DNA from: Phragmites australis
Taxonomy: Eukaryota > Streptophyta > Magnoliopsida > Poales > Poaceae
Direction of reading: 5' to 3'
Assembly (NCBI RefSeq): GCF_958298935.1
Contig: NC_084940.1
Span: forward strand, 2,262,001-2,326,000
DNA: 64,000 nt
Every line of letters starts with the position of its first letter. Position 1 is the first letter of the stretch. Below, in pieces: positions 10,956-22,120 of the stretch. A program made the translations under genes and the position numbers. Below the pieces are notes generated by a model that was not told where the DNA came from, searched no databases, and saw only the letters and a list, made by a program, of their open reading frames with translations.

Positions 10956-13057
10956 ATGGCGAACGGCGGGGAGGCGGAGGCCAACGCCGGCGGGGGAGGC
11001 AGGGGGAGCAGGAGGAGCGTGCTGGTGACGGGCGGCGCGGGGTTCATCGGCACGCACACGGTGCTGCGGCTGCTGGAGCAGGGCTACGGCGTCACCGTCG
11101 TCGACAACTTCCACAACTCCGTCCCCGAGGCGCTCGACCGCGTCCGCCGCATCGCCGGCCCCGCCCTCTCCGCCCGCCTCGACGACATTCGCGTACGTAC
11201 CCACGCGCCCCTGCGGCTAAGCAGCGCCGTCCTGTCGATGCCTTTCTTGCTCCATCGTCACGCGTGCAAATCAATCCTCTCCTCCTCCTCCATGCGTGGC
11301 TTCCACCTAGCAGATGATTGACTGCATGCTTTCCTGGTTTCAGGGGGACTTGAGGAGCATCGATGATCTGGAGAAGGTCTTCGCCGCCAAGAGGTGACTG
11401 ATCCATGCATCAAAGTGTCCTTCTACAAACCAAGCAGCACTTGCTGTCATTCTTTCAACCTGTCCATTGTGATCATCCATGTCCAGGTACGACGCCGTGA
11501 TCCACTTCGCCGGGCTGAAGGCCGTGGGGGAGAGCGTCGCGCACCCCGACATGTACTACGAGAACAACATCGTCGGCACCATCAACCTCTACAACACCAT
11601 GAAGAAGCATGGGTGCAACAAGGTAGTCATCGAAGTTCCGTGCTCATTCAACCCAGCCTTTCTCCAGGTTCTGGATGCTCCGCATCTCGCGACAAGGATA
11701 CACCGCACGCGCGTGGTGTCGAGTGTCGACACGACATCTCTGACGTCGAGCGTGCTGCGTGCAGATGGTGTTCTCGTCGTCGGCGACCGTGTACGGCGAG
11801 CCGGAGGCGACCCCGTGCGTCGAGGACTCCAAGCTGCAGGCCGCCAACCCGTACGGCAGGACCAAGGTAGAATCACGACGCCAAACTGCCAATCGCGTTG
11901 TGGTTCACGCCCCGTTGACAGCGATCGATGTACAGCGACAGCGACGCTCTTGTCGCGTGCCGGTTTTGCAAGCCCTGACGGCATCGGTTGCTGCCGCAGC
12001 TTATCCTGGAGGACATGGCGCGGGACTACCACCGCGCGGACCCGGAGTGGAGCATCGTCCTGCTGCGCTACTTCAACCCCATCGGCGCGCACAGCAGCGG
12101 CGAGATTGGGGAGGACCCCAAGGGAATACCCAACAACCTGCTGCCCTACATCCAGCAGGTCGCCGTCGGCAGGCTGCCCGAGCTCAACGTCTACGGCCAC
12201 GACTACCCCACCCGAGACGGCACCGCGGTGGGTGCCCCTACTTCTCCCGTACGAAATCGTCACAAACAGTCGCTGACATCCACTGTCAGCAGCGCCCAGT
12301 TTGCAAAATGGTTTTGGTTGGAAACCGAAAGTTTGTAGCATTTGTATGTTGAATTGGCCGTAATCTCTTTTGGTTTTGGTGTCTCAGATCAGGGACTACA
12401 TACACGTCGTCGACCTGGCCGACGGCCACATCGCAGCGCTGAACAAACTCTTCGACACTCCTGACCTCGGTACGGCGCTGCCGAACACTTCGGGCACGCA
12501 TGCTCAATCGCATCCACTTAACCATACTGTCTCGTGGCCCTCTTGATTTTTTTTTTTTTTTGGGTAGGTTGTGTGGCCTACAATCTGGGCACAGGGCGAG
12601 GCACATCCGTGCTCGAGATGGTGGCGGCGTTCAAGAAGGCCTCCGGCAAGGTTTTTATCCGTGCATGGCTGGCTCATGTTTTTGCTGACCCTGGTCCCTG
12701 GGAGAAAGGGATGGAACTGACGTTTCTGGCTGCAAAACTGCAGGAGATTACCACCAAGTTTTGCCCCAGGAGGCCCGGCGATGCGACGGAGGCTTACGCG
12801 TCCACTGAGAAGGCCGAAAGGGAGCTCGGCTGGAGGTAATTGCTATGAACAGCGACAGCTCCTGTCCTCTCCCAAATTTTGTAGCTTGTCAGTAATTGAT
12901 TATTGATGCTCTTATTTCTTGCCAAAACAAAATACAAACTGAGAGCTGAACTTCTTGGTGCAGAGCCCAGTATGGAGTAGACGAGATGTGCAGGGACCAG
13001 TGGAACTGGGCCAAGAAGAACCCGTATGGCTATTGTGGCAATGCTGAAAAGAAGTAA
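10956..13057 (+). CDS. UGE3: UDP-glucose 4-epimerase, 9 exons
   Basis: Nine exons: 10956-11192, 11344-11393, 11487-11622, 11765-11866, 12000-12227, 12388-12469, 12568-12650, 12744-12835 and 12964-13057. All junctions are GT-AG and the joined frame encodes 367 residues, a usual length for plant UGEs. The enzyme interconverts UDP-glucose and UDP-galactose with bound NAD, feeding galactose into cell-wall polysaccharides and galactolipids. It is a short-chain dehydrogenase/reductase: the Rossmann motif TGGAGFIG is at about residues 25-32, the SSSATVYG catalytic Ser segment at 145-152, and the catalytic YxxxK is Tyr171/Lys175 in NPYGRTK. A conserved [11 protein letters not shown] stretch and a C-terminal [13 protein letters not shown] segment follow. 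No targeting signal is seen, so it is probably cytosolic. The ATG was chosen in-frame just before the Gly-rich leader. The paralogue name UGE3 rests on gene order (HSFB2 next door, as I recall for rice chromosome 9), not on sequence comparison. Confidence 0.95.
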
Positions 13058-15087
13058 AGAGGATTATCAGAACTCTGGACCGAATTGTCCATATTTGTCT
13101 GAAACCTTTAAATGGAAGATGTAATAAGTACAAACCATTCAAATGTACCTACAAAGTTTCATATCGTATATCTTCTTGCCGGATCAGTCGGTTTATAGTA
13201 ATTGGACGATTTTGGGTTGGCTTGGACTGACTCGTCCCATAAGCTGGGCTCGAATGGTATAGCTAATACTTCCTTTGGTCCTTCACACTATTAAGCGTTC
13301 ACCACTCACAAGAAAAGGCAGCACCATACTGAGGATATATGCAAATTCTAGGTTTGCGAAGCTACGCAAAATTTTAGTGAACTTTGCTTTTATGGTGAAC
13401 TTTGGCTAGCTATTTGTGGTGAACTTTGGCTATTTGTTATATTTACTTTATCTTCGCGATAATCATTGGTTACGTATTTCTTCGGTTGCAGAGGTTAGGA
13501 TATGAGTGTGTCATTATCTGTAAAAAAATCCCCCTCTTTTTAGTGTGTCCATGCTACTAAACACTATAAATTCACAATAAGTCATGAGATGATAATTATA
13601 ATATAAAATCCGTAGAGCTCTTGTCATCGAATGAAAAGAAAAGTTAGAACCATAATGAGAAAACAAATGGGATTACCCTCGGTTCCTGCTCCTAGTTCAT
13701 AAACACGATTTTTTAAAACTCAAATGATGTACCCTGGACATCCTAGTGCAACACGACTAAAGACTTCTGACAACTTCCAGCCGTCTTCAGTTCTCTCTAT
13801 TTCAGCCTCCACGTCATCTACAAACAACACTTTGAATCCTCTCTCTTTAAGAATCTACTCTCACAATTAAGCGGTCATGCATTTTGGTTTGCACCCAAAC
13901 CATAATCCCTCTTCCCGTTTTCCAATTTGAGGCACAGTAACCCCATCCCACGGTTAATCTCTTGCAACCCATAATTTCGTTAAAAGCCTGTTACGGTGTT
14001 ACCCCTAAATCGATTAGCGCCACACACAAATTTGACATAACCGGTAGTCAATGCTTGGGTAACAAATGTGAGATGCAAGGTTATGGCAGTGGCTCCTGTT
14101 TCCGCGAGGAGAAAGCAGAAAGATATCTTGTTTTTGCGTTGACTAAAGGCAGATTAGAAAGGGTCACATCCCTACGGTTACCATCCATTTCATCTAAAGT
14201 ATTTATATTATCATCTCAAAAATAAGTATTCTTATTATACTCCTCGGCACTACATTTCTTTTTCTCTAAAAAAGTGGTTAAAAGAATGAGGTTGACTCTT
14301 CAATGCTAGTTTAAATTCTATGCAGGTGAGGGAACATCCACTCTAAATATAAGTAGAATTTAAATCCCATGTTCTAAATTGGACTGGCATCGTGCACTTC
14401 TGTGGACAATATAATGATAATGAATAGGTCATATTTTTGTTAATCATTCATGCCTAAAAAAAATGAGAAAAGGACTTTAGTTGGTTGGCAACCATTATGT
14501 AAAAGTACTCTGTTACTCCTCCACTACCCTATATTTGAGTTGATATTTTTCACAATCTAATACAACTTTAACCATCACTACATTATCTTTGTATGCGAGT
14601 AACCATTACTTTATCTAACTTTAACTATTAGTCATCTAAACTTTTTGATAATAAAAATCAGTTAAGACATAATATTATGCAAGTTCTTTTACAGACAAAT
14701 TAAGTGAGGTAGTTCTCATATATCTAAACTTGACCATTCTCTGTATATGGATACTCTAATTTCGAAGTTTCTTTTTTTTTTTTTCGAAAAACCATGAGCA
14801 GGAGCACTGCTCTTTCATTTAAGTAAAAAAAGAAAAAGAAAAAGAAAATATGGCCAGGGATATTGCTTGCTAAACGAGCTTCGGCCGATCACAAACTATC
14901 CGTCTTAGCGAGATTTCAAGTTTGATGAATCCGAACACTTGATCGCAAACCATGATCAAAGTTGGCCGCACGATGACGAAAGAAAGAAAGAAAAAAAAAA
15001 ACAGCACAAAAATCTTATCACATCCAGCATCCGTGGCCCTACGGTCGACACGTGTCCCCTCCAACCTGGCCATCCCGGCGCCTACCT
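13058..15087. other. AT-rich spacer between UGE and HSFB2
   Basis: The start is the UGE 3' UTR (AATAAG near 13121). The rest is AT-rich without recognisable coding. It contains the 32-bp repeat described at 14792. From about 15000 the sequence becomes GC-rich HSF promoter. Confidence 0.5.
14792..14823. repeat. 32-bp dispersed repeat, copy 1
   Basis: The 32-mer starting CCATGAGCAGGAGCACTGCT and ending CATTTAAG is identical to 23500-23531 in the same orientation. Each copy follows a T-rich tract (ttttttttcgaaaa here, tttttttgaag there). It looks like the end of a small dispersed element. A more diverged copy (TTTTTCGAAAAAGTGATAAGAG) lies near 29150. Confidence 0.75.
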
Positions 15088-15131
15088 GAACCTTCGAGAA
15101 GGAAGGGGGGCGAAAAGTCCAGGGAACCTTC
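15088..15131 (+). promoter_or_regulatory. Heat-shock elements upstream of HSFB2
   Basis: GAAccTTCgaGAA at 15088-15100 is a perfect three-unit heat-shock element (alternating GAA/TTC at 5-bp steps). GAAccTTC at 15124-15131 is a further two-unit site, and TTCcaGAA at 15402-15409 lies just past the TATA box. HSF promoters are commonly bound by HSFs, so heat induction or autoregulation is likely. Confidence 0.65.
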
Positions 15132-15370
15132 GCGCACTTTCGCTCCCCCACACACCTCGCGGAGAACCAAATCCTTCTCTATCTTCAATCGTAGCCGTCC
15201 GTCACACACACACGCTTGATCTGACAGCCAAAAACACCGCCGCATAGAGATATCTATGAGGCCGGCCCCACCCGCCTGGCTAGCTTAGTCCCGGTCGAGT
15301 GGTTTTTTTGTCGCAGCCCGGTTCACAAAATGGGTCGGGTTTTTTTTTCTCGTGCTGGCCTCCCGTTGAA

Positions 15371-15380
15371 CTATAAAAAA
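15371..15380 (+). promoter_or_regulatory. Putative TATA box of HSFB2
   Basis: CTATAAAAAA lies 130 bp upstream of the ATG at 15510, at a reasonable distance for a 100-nt leader. Confidence 0.6.
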
Positions 15381-15509
15381 TTCCTAATCCGCAATCGAAG
15401 CTTCCAGAAGGCTTCTTCTTCCGTACCTTCCACCCAACGCGAGGCGGCTTTCCCGCATCTGGAAACTTCGGTTTCCCCGACTCAGATCCGGCCGGGCGGC
15501 GGTGGTCAG

Positions 15510-16777
15510 ATGGCTGAGCAGATCGGCGCTGCCGCCGCGGAGGCCGCGGCCAGTGAGCCGCCTGCGCCTGCGCCTGTCCCGGCGCCGGCGCAAAGGTCGC
15601 TGCTGACGCCGTTCCTGACGAAGACGTACCAGCTGGTGGATGACATGGCGGTGGACGACGTGATCTCCTGGAACGACGACGGCTCGACGTTCGTGGTGTG
15701 GCGGCCAGCGGAGTTCGCGCGCGACCTTCTTCCCAAGTACTTCAAGCACAACAACTTCTCCAGCTTCGTGCGGCAGCTCAACACATACGTACGTTACGTG
15801 CTCGATTGACTAGACTCCTTGGGTTGGGGCTTGGCTTGGATTGATGTAGAGGGCCATGGCGGTGATGTGGAATTTGCTTGGTTGTGACGTAGGGATTTAG
15901 GAAGATCGTGCCGGACCGGTGGGAGTTCGCCAACGACTGCTTCCGCCGAGGGGAGAAGCGCCTGCTCTGCGATATACACCGCCGGAAGGTGGCGCCGGCT
16001 CCAGCCGCGCCCGCGCAGGGCTTGGCGACGGCCGCAGCGGCGGCAGCGGCGTCCGGGGTGGTAACGGTGGCCGCAGCTCCGATTCCCATGGCGCTGCCGG
16101 TGACGCGGCCGGGCTCACCGGCGCTCTCCTCGGACGAGCAGGTCCTGTCGTCCAACTCCGGCTCCGCGGAGGAGCACCAGCTGGCGCCGTCAGGCTCCGG
16201 CGGGAGCGGCAGCAGGTCCGCGTCCGGCGACATGGGCGAGGAGAACGAGCGTCTCCGCCGCGAGAACGCGCGGCTGACCCGCGAGCTCGGGCAGATGAAG
16301 AAGCTCTGCAATAATATCCTCCTCCTCATGTCCAAGTACGCCACCTCCCAGCAGCTCGACTCCTCCGCGGCGCTGTCCTCCGTCGTCAACTGTTCGGGGG
16401 AGTCATCGGAGGCCGTGCCCCCTCTTCCACCCCTCCCCCCGGCGATACTCGAGCTGATGCCCTCGTGCCCGGCCCTGGCCACTGCTGCCGCCGGCCTCGC
16501 AGCCGACGCGGGACCCGACGCGGCCGCGAGGCTGTTCGGCATATCCATCGGGCTGAAGCGGTCGCGAGACGGCGACGGCGAGGACTCGGCGGACCACGGC
16601 GCCGGCGCGGAGGTGAAGCCGGAGACGTCGGATCCGCATTCAGGCAGCAAGGAGCAGTCGCCGGACCAGCACCCCTGGCCCATATACCGGCCCACGCCCG
16701 TGTACCACTCGACGCGGCCCTGCATCGGACCGGACCCAGGGGCCGGGTCCGACCAAGACGGATCCAACTCCAGGTGA
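15510..16777 (+). CDS. HSFB2C: Class B heat-shock transcription factor (HsfB2 type)
   Basis: Exons 15510-15788 and 15893-16777 flank a 104-bp intron at the position conserved in plant HSFs, inside the DNA-binding domain. The model gives 387 residues. The DNA-binding domain covers about residues 31-125 ([15 protein letters not shown], the recognition-helix segment [18 protein letters not shown], ending HRRK). After a Ser/Ala-rich linker comes the oligomerisation heptad region at about 208-240 ([13 protein letters not shown]...), without the 21-residue insertion of class A factors. A short motif [11 protein letters not shown] at about 306-316 corresponds to the class B repressor tetrapeptide (usually LFGV) followed by the basic nuclear signal KRSR. 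No aromatic-acidic activation motif is visible, consistent with a repressor or co-regulator of heat-stress genes. The TGA stop overlaps a CAG|GTGAGT donor; see 17145-17166 for a possible third exon. The paralogue letter is inferred from gene order. Confidence 0.93.
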
Positions 16778-17039
16778 GTCCGCCCGCTCCACCCTGTAGA
16801 AGCTTCTAGCATCAGTTAATTAATTAATTACCATGTATTATAAGCAGCTAATTATCACTGCTAGACATAATAATAATGTTTTTCTTTGGCTTGGCTAGTT
16901 GGGGATTTGGAAACTCCTCTCTGTTGTTGTTGTAATCCGTACGCCCCTTTCCCTGATGCTTGTGTATAAAATCTCAGACTCAGAATCCATCAACAAATCA
17001 GGGCGCCCCTGATGTATTTATGCCTGTGGATCGTGGAAA

Positions 17040-17260
17040 TGAGAAGTGCATTTCCGGGACGCTGTTCGATCAGTTCTCATCCCAAGCTGTTGATCGTGGG
17101 TTTGGGCGTGTTTGTGATTGTTTGATTGTTCTGTTTGTTGCTAGGAACAGCTGCAAATACGAGTAACCGTGATTTGCATGGGTGCTGGTTCTTGGAACCG
17201 CGTGTTCACCAAATTTGTTATGGGTCAACTCGGAGAGGGATCACTCAGCATTTATAGGGA
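17040..17260 (+). repeat. HSF 3'-flank duplication, copy A
   Basis: This segment is a diverged direct copy of about 20660-20880: both contain TTGTTGCTAG/ATGTTGCTAG, a GATTTGCA block, TTCTTGGAACC and GTTCACCAAATTTGT in the same order. The similarity resumes further on (17590-17640 against 21108-21170, both with TGAGGTTTG followed by ATGCTG). The two copies are about 3.6 kb apart, with the LINE between them. Confidence 0.65.
17145..17166 (+). other. Possible alternative last coding exon of HSFB2
   Basis: Splicing from CAG|GTGAGT (exon end 16773) to the T-rich acceptor TTGTTGCTAG|G (exon start 17145) removes the stop at 16775-16777. The frame then continues as Arg plus NSCKYE and stops at 17164-17166. 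Both sites are close to consensus, but transcript evidence is needed. Confidence 0.4.
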
Positions 17261-17306
17261 CCCACAGGTAAACTGCAGACGTCATTGGCAACTAGAAGTC
17301 GGGGAA

Positions 17307-17572
17307 ATATTAGGTGCAAATATTAGGTGCAAATGCGTTATCGAGTGAAAAGTGGAAACATGAAACTTCCACTGATTCGAAGGGTAATGTTCATCTCACT
17401 TAAATGCAGCTGTCCAGATTTTGACGTCTTGTGGGTGGGGTGGGGTTGTTTAAAAGTGTTCATTGGGTAAACGTCCACTGAACTCGAGTCGCTAGATCAC
17501 AATCTGACGGTTGCCCTATATTGTTTTTACTTTGCACCAGATAGTCAATTTGCACCTAATATTTTTCACGCT
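17307..17572. mobile_element. Possible small MITE with ATATTAGGTGCAAAT inverted ends
   Basis: ATATTAGGTGCAAAT near 17308 is matched by its reverse complement ATTTGCACCTAATAT near 17550-17565, bounding about 265 bp. The left end carries the motif twice in tandem. No target duplication could be fixed. This piece is missing from the duplicated flank near 20.9 kb, as expected for an insertion. Confidence 0.4.
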
Positions 17573-17867
17573 TTGGTCCTGATTTCTTGAAGTGAGGTTT
17601 GGATGCTGCGTGGGATTATATAGGGGCGTCGTCCAATCGGTGTAGCTCAGGCTGAGGCGAAATAAAGTGCATTCGTCTTTCTGGATTGTTCCTTGCTTAC
17701 TTTTCTGAAGGATGGATGATGGACTGCTATCAGTGGTTGCATTTGCAAGGCCAGCTGGTCGCCCTTCCGAATCATCTAAAGCATAGTATAATTCCGGGAG
17801 ACACTAGTCTGGAAAAATAATCCTAATAGTAGATATAGATGGAATTCTTAGGTGAAAGAAAAAGAGC

Positions 17868-19790
17868 TAATGCTAAAAAAGGCCTCCTACAAGGTGACCT
17901 CTTTTTCTAATGTTATTTAATATTGTAGTTGATATGTTATCTGTTTTTATCAAATTTGTCAAAGCAGATGGATAAATTTATGAAGTGGTGCCTCATTTCT
18001 TAGATTGTTGATGACACGATACACTTTATGATCATGACCTTAAAAAAGCTCGCAATATGACGATATTGCTTTGTGCTTTTGAACAACTATTGGGTTTTAA
18101 TATCAATTTTCACGAGAGCAAATTGTTTTACTTTAGCGACGTCCTATCCATGTTTGAGCAGTCCATCGAGTTTTTCGGTTGTGGTATTGGTGAATTCTCT
18201 TTGCGATATTTAGTTATTTCTATTCATTATAGAAAATTGAGAAATGCTGATTGGGAAGAGGTTGAGAAATGGTTGGAGAAGAGACTCAATAGTTGAAAAG
18301 AAAAATCTCTTTTAACTGGTGGGCGATTGACATTGATAAATTCAGTGTTCAGCAGTCTACTCATGTATATGATGTCTTTTTTTCGCTATACCAAGGGATG
18401 TGCTTAAAAAACTTGACTATTTTTTCTCTAGGTTCTACTGCCAAAGTGACGGTTAAAAGAAAGAATATCGTCTTACTAAATATAACATATTATGCTGATC
18501 CAGAGATCAAGGAGGCCTAGTGATTCAAGATCTAGATATTAAGAATATTGTCTTACTTAGTAAATGGTTTTTTAAGTTGCTCATGTTTGATGAAATGTGG
18601 CAACAATTAATTCGTAATAAGTACATGAGTTCTAAACCTCTCTCACGGATCCAGTGAAAAGCTAGGATTCATATTTTTGGGCCGGTCTTATGAAGGTGAA
18701 GTGAGATTTTCAACACTTCATAACCTTCACTGTCAAAGATGGCACTCAAATTAGGTTTTGTGAAGATCAATGGTTAGAAAATTCACCTATGCGAGAGCAA
18801 TATCCATGTCTTTATAATATTATAAGGAACAAATATGATACTATAATAAACATGATACTATAACAGAAATACTCCAAACCTTTTCTTCAAATGTTTCTTT
18901 TAGAAGGAACCTTATAGGGCTAAAATTAATAGTGTGAAATGTTTTACTTCCTCGAATTGTTAATATTGTCTTTACTCGAGAGCAAGATGAGTTTCGTTGA
19001 AATTTAACTTTGAATGGGCAGTTCTCGGTGAAATCTCACTATCTTGTCTTAATGCATAATGATGTTTCTAAATAAACACATTTTGAAACTGAAAGTGCCT
19101 CTTAAAGTTAGAATCTTTCTTTAGTACTTACGCCAAGGTGTAGTCTTGATAAAGGATAATCTGGCAAAGTGCAAGTGACTAGGGAGTAAGAATTGTTGTT
19201 TTTATCACCAAGAAGAGATAATTAAATATCTTCTCTTTGAATGCCGTTTTGACTGCACTGTGTGGTCTATCATACAAGCGGTTTCAGTACTCTTTTGGTC
19301 TCGTAGTGTATCCCATATGTTTGATACTTAGTTACGTGGTATTATGAAGGATTTGAAACCGAAAGTTCTATTGGGGGAGGCAGTTACTTGTTGGTCACTT
19401 TGGTTATACAGGAATGATATGTTATTTGATAAAAATATATTTTATCTCCTTTGTAGATTCTTTAAATTTGTACTCACTGGTTCCGTACCAGGCTATATTA
19501 TAGAAATCAGACTCTCAATATACGATCACAATGGCGTGTTAGCATTTAGAGGTGTGGTCAGTGAGTGTTTTATCCAAGTGTATGGGTGGCAGTCTAGTCG
19601 GAGGATCGGAGCGCCTTAGCATTTCCTTTTTACACCTATGCTAATTTTTTTATGTTTTCTCTTTTCTTTTTTGGCTGTGTGCATCGAGACTATATAGAGA
19701 TAAAAAATATTCATAGTGCAATTGTATCATCTTGATGTAATGATCTAAGATCGATAAAAACTTTTTTTTATCGAAAAAAGATGTGATGTT
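17868..19790 (+). pseudogene. LINE (L1-type) non-LTR retrotransposon remnant
   Basis: Translated across stops, the segment gives the C-terminal half of a plant L1-type reverse transcriptase. A degraded LMLFNIVVDM stretch (~17910) and a mutated catalytic box (IVDD where YADD is usual, ~18004) are followed by ILLCAFEQLLGFNINFHES at 18060-18117 and RYLVISIHYRKL. The zinc-binding region VPLKVRIF with DNLAKCK follows near 19090-19170, and the end is a simple-sequence tail near 19740-19785. Many stops and frameshifts make it inactive. The 5' part (endonuclease) is absent, as in typical 5'-truncated copies. Confidence 0.8.
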
Positions 19791-21677
19791 GTAAATAAGA
19801 GCCTTCACGTGCATAAAACCAGGTTGTGAATAAGATTACTTATCTACCAGGTTGTAAACATGTGGAGTATTTTCTTTGTTCAATTATTGAACTCTACTTG
19901 GCTTGCAAGCCAAATGAGACATTTTGAGCTTTTCAGCAAGCCGGTTGAGGACATATTTAAGTTAACGTCTAAATTTATTACGTGTAAGGTTAGTTATTGC
20001 GTTTAAGATTAGTTATATGATAGGTTTTAGGTAATTATTTAATTAACTATCACAACTGTGATAAGTGATACTTTATTAGACTCCTAACCCATATGTCGTA
20101 CACTTAATTTTTGGCAAAGAATTAGTTAGCCACACTTCCTTTAGCAAACTATACTCGGCTAAGGATCCATTCATAGCTTGTTAGCTTTAATGAGCTGGCA
20201 TTGCATCGAAGAGAGCTTCAACCCATCGGAATTTTCTTCTTACCAATATAAGAGACATCTCTCTTTTCGGTTCGGTTTCAAAAAAAAAAAAAAAAAGCGC
20301 TTCAATGATCTGAGGCATAAAAGCCAGCTGACTCGTCCACATCTCTCTTTTCGGTTCGGTTTCAAAAAAGAGCGCGCTTCAACGATCTGAGGCATAAAAG
20401 CTAGCTGACTCGTTATCTACACATAACCTTTTGTTTAAATGGAATTCCACGTACATAGCCTTAATCTAAACCTCGTGGAGAAGAGGACCCCACCGCTAGA
20501 TAAAAACCCACGAATAGGTTTATAGGTTTGGAACTTGCGTCGTTGGATTGGATACGTTCCATGCAAATCTGCTAAAATTATGCATTGACCGAATATGATT
20601 TGGTTCTAATACGCTGATAATATTCGATACCATGTAAAACGCTGTTAGTGGATTGTGGGGGATAAGATGCATTTCCTGGATGTTCATTCTAGTCCCATCT
20701 CAACTGTCGATTGCACATTTTTGGTGTGTTTGCGCGTGCGTGCCATTGTTTATGTAATTTCTATGTTGCTAGAAATAGTCAAATATTAATATGTATGATT
20801 TGCAAGGGTACTTCTTGGAACCACATGTTCACCAAATTTGTGACATGAGTCAGAGTGACACGCTTGCCACGACATTTTAGGGATGCAATAATTCCACGAC
20901 AATTTCATAGGAATTCTTTAGGAATGGTGCAGGTTCATGCGAAACTTCCGCGCTCCAGATTAGGCCTAAACTCATCAGTAACCTATTTATATTAATCATA
21001 TGAATTTGTATTATTATTAAATATATAATGAAGAGACACCTAAATCATTTCAGCTGAAGCTTCGCCCCTGCCAGACGCCATTGCCACGCTTTGTTCCCAA
21101 ATTGTCGAAATGAGGTTTGCATGCTGGAGTGGATCAGATAAAGACGCGACGTCAGATCGTTGTAGACTTGTAGGCCAGCCCTATAGAGACGCGTACGCTT
21201 TTTCCGATCGTTATCTCTTCCGACGAGCACCAGAGACGCGGTCGTGTGGCTTTGGTATGACGAACAATGCCAGGGGCCTAATCTTGCTCTGGCAAAGTAC
21301 AAAGTCTCTAACCGTGTGTCTTTTCACCAAAAGTCACGTCATCTTGGCTTTTGTTATGATCGGAATAGAGACTTCCGCCTTCTATACACCACACGCTAAT
21401 CCGGTCCTTTGTTATTATTACTCCATTTGATACCATGTAAAAAGTTGAGGATGAAATTTCCATGATCACTCGTAAGCGCAAGTAGGATTTATGTAATGAC
21501 ACGTAGAGTAGTATTTAAAGTAATATGGAGGAGAGAGAAAAATATTTTGTTTCGCGAAACAATAATGTCGTAAACTAAAATTTTAGACTATAAAATTACT
21601 TATATTATGCAAATTATCATTATCGTACAATTTATAATATTGAATTATTTATATGTGCAAATTGAAGAATTATAAGA
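19791..21677. other. Spacer with duplicated HSF flank (copy B) and a tandem repeat
   Basis: No gene was recognised. 20660-21170 holds copy B of the HSF 3' flank. 20255-20414 is listed separately. The rest is AT-rich. Confidence 0.5.
20255..20414. repeat. 84-bp tandem duplication
   Basis: The unit ACATCTCTCTTTTCGGTTCG...GCATAAAAGC(C/T)AGCTGACTCGT occurs at 20255 and 20339. The copies differ mainly in the length of an internal A tract (16 A in the first, 6 in the second) and a few substitutions. Confidence 0.88.
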
Positions 21678-21680
21678 TTA

Positions 21681-21894
21681 GGCCATCTCCAACGGAGTCT
21701 CCAAATTTGAAGATTCTAGTGCTACAGTGTTTTTGCGGTTTTTTTGTAGCACTAGAAATCCATCTCCAACGGATCCTCTCTCCAGTGATACAGTACTGCT
21801 ACAGTGTTAGGGATAGAAGATGCTGTAATAGTGATAGGGGATGCTGTAATAGTATTTTGAGGATGAAGATTTGAGGTAACTGTTGGAGATGATC
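21681..21894. mobile_element. PIF/Harbinger-like MITE, TSD TTA
   Basis: The 214-bp element has terminal inverted repeats GGCCATCTCCAAC / GTTGGAGATGATC and is flanked by the trinucleotide TTA on both sides (21678-21680 and 21895-21897). A related, inverted copy lies at 47810-48113; both carry the TGCTGTAATAGT block or its complement. The TTA duplication and short length fit Tourist-type MITEs. Confidence 0.75.
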
Positions 21895-22027
21895 TTACTA
21901 CGAAACAGCTAAAAAGACAATTTATTATAGGTGTTGCCTGTTAAATTATGAAAAAGGTTACGTACCTAATATTAGTAGACGACACGACTCGGACTCGATC
22001 TATGGTCCCGTCCGTTGCTATCCGATC

Positions 22028-22036
22028 CATATAAGT
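22028..22036 (+). promoter_or_regulatory. Putative TATA box of the C2-domain gene
   Basis: CCATATAAG lies 93 bp upstream of the ATG at 22121. It is the only TATA-like site in the GC-rich proximal region. Confidence 0.45.
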
Positions 22037-22120
22037 CGCGACTCGTGAGCCATGTTCTCCCATCTCCGTCGTGTGCACTGCAATCTTCCACAGGGTTCAT
22101 CGTCGAGGCCGCGCGCAGCC

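Noticed and set aside
15778..16812. 344-codon open frame antisense to the HSF second exon
   Set aside because: It is a mirror of a GC-rich coding exon; the sense strand gives a complete HSF with domains and correct splice sites.
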